DNA from: CAYPPG01 sp964412555
GTDB lineage: Bacteria > Hinthialibacterota > Hinthialibacteria > Hinthialibacterales > Hinthialibacteraceae
Assembly: GCA_964412555.1 (NCBI GenBank)
Contig: CAYPPG010000011.1
Span: 74,965-138,964 of the forward strand
Length of the DNA stretch: 64,000 bases
Direction of reading: 5' to 3'
Shown here: positions 60,847 to 64,000 of the stretch, piece by piece
Position numbering within the stretch: position 1 is the first letter of the stretch
How the letters are laid out: each line of letters starts with the position of its first letter
Notes under the pieces: model-generated
Told to the model about the DNA's origin: nothing
Seen by the model: only the letters and a program-made list of their open reading frames with translations
The model's database searches: none
Position numbers and translations under genes: made by a program

Positions 60847-62337
60847 TTATTCCGGACCGTAAATAGTTTCCAGTTTATTGATCACCTGTTTGGCGCCACC
60901 TTCATACGCATTTTCGACGGCTTTTGTCCGTTCCGTCCAGGTATCCACCGTTCCGGTGAGGGTGGCGATGTTGTTTTCCACTTCGACTTTCACTTGTTCA
61001 CTGTCTACATAGGGACTCCACCATAATTCACTTTTGATGTCTTGTTCAATTTCCCAGTCGCTGGTGCCGACCCATTCGGAACCGACAATAATGTTATTTT
61101 TGATGTAAATGACACCGTCGATCCCCCATGCGATTTGTTCCGCATGTTGTTTTTCGAAGTGAGAATCCACCTTGCCGCTCAAATAGGCGGTATTGTCATG
61201 GACGACGACACGCACTTTGCGATTTTCCAAATAAGGATCTTCCCGAATCGCCTGCCGTAAATTTTCTGCGATTTCATTGACCGTCAGTTCTTCTTTAGGG
61301 CGAACTTTGATCAAGTCGACCACTCTCCATACACCGACGGTATTTTTTGCGTCTTCAATCGCCGCTTTTTTGGCTCGCAGATTATCGACCACATTACCCA
61401 ACGTGACGACTCCTTCTTCGACCGTGATGGTAATGTTATCATCCTCTACACGCGGATCGTATGACAATGCGTCTCGTACCGCTTCTTTGATGAGGCGGTC
61501 CGGCCTGTCCACATGTTCTTCACCCAATCGTTTTTGCCGGAGCAATTGATTGTATTTGCCACAATCCACATTCACCAAATCGGTTTTGACATTCCGCACG
61601 CCGTGAATCCATGCCAATTCTTCGGCTCTCCGTTTTTCCCCGGCGCTGCAAATTGTTCCGGAAAGAGTGACTACTCCATCCTTCACCGCGACGTCGATAA
61701 ATTCACCGCGTACAAGGACGTCATTTTTCAATCGTTTTGAAACATCGTTTTGAATCTCTTGATCAGTGCGCTTCGCCTGAAAACGAACCGTGAGTTGGTT
61801 GTCGACCTCTTTTACTCCTTTGACTTTTTTGGCGGCGTCTTCGCACAATTGGAGTTCCGCTCTGGACTGAACCATGCCGACTAACACAACTTTGCCGTCG
61901 ATCACACGAACCTGAACCACTTCCTCCAAATCAAGCGCCGGATCTCTCTGAATGGATTTCTTGACACTTTCCTTGATTTCTTCATCCGGCCGTTCAATCG
62001 GTTTCACTTCCGTTTGATCGATGACCGCTTCCACACCTTCGATATTTTGGGCAATTTCATCGGCTTTCTCTTTCGTCAGAAGATGAGGGACTGTGCCGGA
62101 CAATGTGACGATACGATCGTCGGTTTCGACATCGATATAATTCGCGTCAACCGCTGGACTATTCTTCAATTGAAATTCTACCGCGTTCGTTAATTCTTTG
62201 TCCGTGGGATTCTTCACTTCCGCAAAAGCAGGATTCGCGATTCCTATCGTAAATAGGAATAATGACAATGGAACCAGCATTCCCACACAGGAAGCATATC
62301 CTTTGATCATTGCTCCGTACCGTCGATAAATATTCAT
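60847..62337 (-). CDS. Secreted protein with six BON domains
   Basis: 496 residues from the ATG that has GGAGG 5 bases upstream; a longer frame has no homology. Signal sequence (VGMLVPLSLFLFTIGIANPAFA) is followed by six BON units of ~65 residues, each with a start like DxEIxxxVxxxLxxDP and a core VxxGxVTLSGTV. BON domains (as in OsmY) bind membranes or proteins in the periplasm and stabilise the envelope. OsmY has two, so six is long. It probably acts in osmotic or envelope stress. Monocistronic. Confidence 0.9.
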   Translation of the reverse strand: MNIYRRYGAMIKGYASCVGMLVPLSLFLFTIGIANPAFAEVKNPTDKELTNAVEFQLKNSPAVDANYIDVETDDRIVTLSGTVPHLLTKEKADEIAQNIEGVEAVIDQTEVKPIERPDEEIKESVKKSIQRDPALDLEEVVQVRVIDGKVVLVGMVQSRAELQLCEDAAKKVKGVKEVDNQLTVRFQAKRTDQEIQNDVSKRLKNDVLVRGEFIDVAVKDGVVTLSGTICSAGEKRRAEELAWIHGVRNVKTDLVNVDCGKYNQLLRQKRLGEEHVDRPDRLIKEAVRDALSYDPRVEDDNITITVEEGVVTLGNVVDNLRAKKAAIEDAKNTVGVWRVVDLIKVRPKEELTVNEIAENLRQAIREDPYLENRKVRVVVHDNTAYLSGKVDSHFEKQHAEQIAWGIDGVIYIKNNIIVGSEWVGTSDWEIEQDIKSELWWSPYVDSEQVKVEVENNIATLTGTVDTWTERTKAVENAYEGGAKQVINKLETIYGPE

Positions 62338-62671
62338 GATTACCTCCATATAAATTTTATAATTCAGACAAAACGCAAGTTGCATACCAACGCTTCCAAG
62401 AAGACCCAAAAGCAGACTGCGCAGTCTTCCTCCCTCAGGTTCATTTACATGCAGAGACGCTTCCTCGATTCTGGAAAGTAAAATTTTCGCCGCAATCATC
62501 CACCTACAATCACATACACAATCAGAAAACGACCCGGATAAGATTTGAACAAAAGTGTATACAAATTACACATATCCCCCCCCTCTCCAAAAAACCCACC
62601 CGCCTTCACCCATCCCATATCCCAATCTAAAATCACCAAAGACCTCATACAATCATTGGTGGGAGCATGCA

Positions 62672-62761
62672 ATGGAGGATACCCCGAAAAAAGTGTTTAT
62701 CTCCTACGCCCGGGAGGATATGGAACAAGCCCTTATCATACTTTTTACTACCGCGATATAG
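62672..62761 (+). pseudogene. Truncated TIR-domain gene fragment
   Basis: 29 codons (EDTPKKVFISYAREDMEQAL, then IILFTTAI) closely match the start of the next TIR gene (EAKPKIFISYARKDWPQAL) and then diverge to a stop. The ribosome site GGGAGC and TTGGTGGGAGCATG leader are also duplicated, as is upstream DNA from about 62595. This is a duplicated and broken 5' end. Confidence 0.75.
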
Positions 62762-62828
62762 ATGCCTTCCTTGTCCGTAAACGTACCCCATCGTACCAAA
62801 GACAAACAAAAATCGAAAACCCAACCCC

Positions 62829-62908
62829 AACGGGGTGCAAGAAGATAGCCAGCGGGCAACGCCCCTGGAAAAGCATTCCCCAAAAAAACCGCCCTGAAAG
62901 GGCAAAAG
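62829..62908. repeat. CCCTGAAAGGG / GGGCAACGCCCC repeat between the duplicated TIR starts
   Basis: Same two-part element as at 14326 and 32640: AGCGGGCAACGCCCCTGG, a short spacer and CGCCCTGAAAGGGC. It separates the truncated TIR fragment from the full TIR gene. The rest of 62762-63005 is the second copy of the duplicated leader. Confidence 0.8.
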
Positions 62909-63005
62909 ACAAAAAACCAACCACCTTCATCCATCCCCTATGCCAATCTACAATTGCAGGACACTTATGGAACTCAACAATACATTCGATTGGTGGGAGC
63001 ATGTA

Positions 63006-63995
63006 ATGGAGGCGAAGCCGAAAATATTCATTTCCTATGCGCGAAAAGATTGGCCGCAGGCGTTGGAAATATATGAATTTTTATTGGAAAACAATTGTGA
63101 ACCGTGGATAGATAAGAAAAAATTGTTACCGGGTCAGAATTGGAGAAAGGAAATTTCCAAAGCAATTCGCGATGCGGATTTTTTCGTGGCCTGCCTTTCC
63201 CCGCATTCCATCGATCGAACAGGATATGTTCAAAAAGAATTGAAAGAGGGCATGGAAATGTATGATCTGGTTCCGGAAGGGAAGATAACTCTCTTACCGA
63301 TCCGGTTGCAGGAGTGTGAGGTACCGGAACGATTTGAAGACATTCAGTGGATTGATTGGTATGTGGAGGAGGATAAGGAGAGGTTACTCGAAGCCATTCG
63401 AGTCACATTGGAATCGAAAGCCACCATTATTCCCGACGCGATAGAAACAAAAATCGAGGAAACACGAAATAACATAATTATTCCGATTTCGAATCTTCCG
63501 CAAAACGCAAAACCACTGGAATTAATCCTCATCCCCGCAGGGACGTTTATGATGGGAAGCCCGGATAATGAGAAAGACCGAGATGATGGTGAAGGTCCCC
63601 AGCATAAAGTCACAATCAGCAACGATTTTTACTTGGGGAAATATCCAGTCACACAAGCACAATGGGAAGCGGTGATGGGTAATAATCCTTCCCATTTTAA
63701 GGGAAATCCGAATCATCCGGTGAAATGCATATCATGGCATTATTGCCAAAAATTCATCGATCGGCTGAATGGGATGGGAATCGGGAAATTCCGGTTGCCT
63801 ACTGAAGCGGAATGGGAATATGCTTGCCGAGGTGGAACAACAACTCGTTTTTATTGGGGGGATGATTTGGATTATAAGGATATTGAAAAATATGCTTGGT
63901 TTTCAAAGAACTCTGGTGGAACAACTCATGAAGTTGGTTTGAAAGAATCCAATGCTTTTGGTTTGTATGACATGAGTGGGAATGTTTTCGAGTGA
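63006..63995 (+). CDS. TIR-domain / FGE-sulfatase-fold fusion, ended by an in-frame TGA at a conserved Trp
   Basis: 329 residues from the ATG 6 bases after GGGAG. The TIR domain (residues 1 to ~135) shows KIFISYARKDW, PWIDKKKLLPGQNW, IRDADFFVACLSPHSI and YVQKELKEGME. After a linker, the FGE/SUMF1 fold follows: ELILIPAGTFMMGSPDNEKDRDDGEGPQHKV, YPVTQAQWEAVMG, PVKCISWHYCQKFI, FRLPTEAEWEYACRGG and GLYDMSGNVFE. The family continues GNVWEWCxDW; here the Trp codon is TGA and the next codon is TGT for the Cys. So the gene looks prematurely stopped, at least in this assembly, 5 bases before the window ends. TIR-FGE proteins are typical of bacterial conflict/signalling sets and retroelement targets. 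Confidence 0.85.
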   Translation: MEAKPKIFISYARKDWPQALEIYEFLLENNCEPWIDKKKLLPGQNWRKEISKAIRDADFFVACLSPHSIDRTGYVQKELKEGMEMYDLVPEGKITLLPIRLQECEVPERFEDIQWIDWYVEEDKERLLEAIRVTLESKATIIPDAIETKIEETRNNIIIPISNLPQNAKPLELILIPAGTFMMGSPDNEKDRDDGEGPQHKVTISNDFYLGKYPVTQAQWEAVMGNNPSHFKGNPNHPVKCISWHYCQKFIDRLNGMGIGKFRLPTEAEWEYACRGGTTTRFYWGDDLDYKDIEKYAWFSKNSGGTTHEVGLKESNAFGLYDMSGNVFE

Positions 63996-64000
63996 TGTGT

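Noticed and set aside
63993..63995. TGA read as tryptophan (alternative genetic code)
   Set aside because: Several well-supported genes end at TGA (for example 20511 and the toxin-antitoxin overlaps) and no other gene has internal TGA.
63006..63995. FGE domain as the maturase for the two sulfatases
   Set aside because: It is fused to a cytoplasmic TIR domain and cut short before the catalytic cysteines of true maturases; the combination belongs to conflict/signalling proteins.
1..64000. tRNA, rRNA, insertion sequence, prophage or integron
   Set aside because: No tRNA cloverleaf, rRNA core, transposase, integrase or phage structural gene was seen on either strand, though reading by eye cannot exclude small RNAs.

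Overview
The window reads as a chromosomal scaffold from an uncultured, diderm, heterotrophic bacterium. Support for diderm: a Wzt-type polysaccharide-export ATPase, MurC, secreted or lipoprotein-like substrate-binding proteins and BON-domain proteins. Twin-arginine Gfo/Idh/MocA oxidoreductases, twin-arginine sulfatases, GH123-like proteins, tandem alpha/beta hydrolases, ECF sigma factors and TIR-FGE proteins together recall Planctomycetes/Verrucomicrobia-type or Poribacteria-like lineages. I cannot fix the phylum by eye. Intergenic regions are crowded with short palindromic repeats and there is one 100-N scaffold gap (14158-14257). I saw no rRNA, tRNA, insertion sequence, prophage or CRISPR.

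Region 1 (1-14.6 kb): the 3' end of a polysaccharide-export ATPase, a secreted esterase, a secreted FAD oxidoreductase, a C39-like peptidase pair, a YafQ-type toxin-antitoxin pair with a consensus promoter, and a sigma / zinc anti-sigma / giant alpha-2-macroglobulin operon. Region 2 (14.6-31.4 kb): a zinc-ribbon protein, Gfo/Idh and TIM-barrel sugar genes, exonuclease III, a stand-alone GGQ release factor, a five-repeat subtilase, a MurC/sugar-porter pair, a beta-propeller and a metallo-beta-lactamase/2-hydroxyacid dehydrogenase fusion.

Region 3 (31.4-42.4 kb) is the most coherent system. A SorC-type regulator is followed by a SIS isomerase, a zinc polyol-type dehydrogenase, a DRL-like (DXR-II) reductoisomerase and an FGGY kinase. 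A four-gene ribose-type ABC importer converges on them. A 25-bp operator-like sequence overlapping the regulator's start region recurs, 22/25 identical, ahead of the importer. It marks one regulon, probably for an unusual (possibly branched or 1-deoxy) sugar or polyol. The secreted fusion gene lies divergently beside the first operator.

Region 4 (42.7-64 kb): a tandem-fold hydrolase, two toxin-antitoxin modules, a sulfatase with a secreted propeller, a five-gene housekeeping operon (small membrane protein, Rrf2 regulator, DUF4149, FolK, GT-C glycosyltransferase), a glycan-degradation set (TIM-barrel protein, GH123-like, sulfatase, HAD phosphatase), a six-BON protein, and a TIR-FGE gene preceded by a truncated TIR copy. 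The TIR-FGE gene has an in-frame TGA where the family has a near-invariant Trp.
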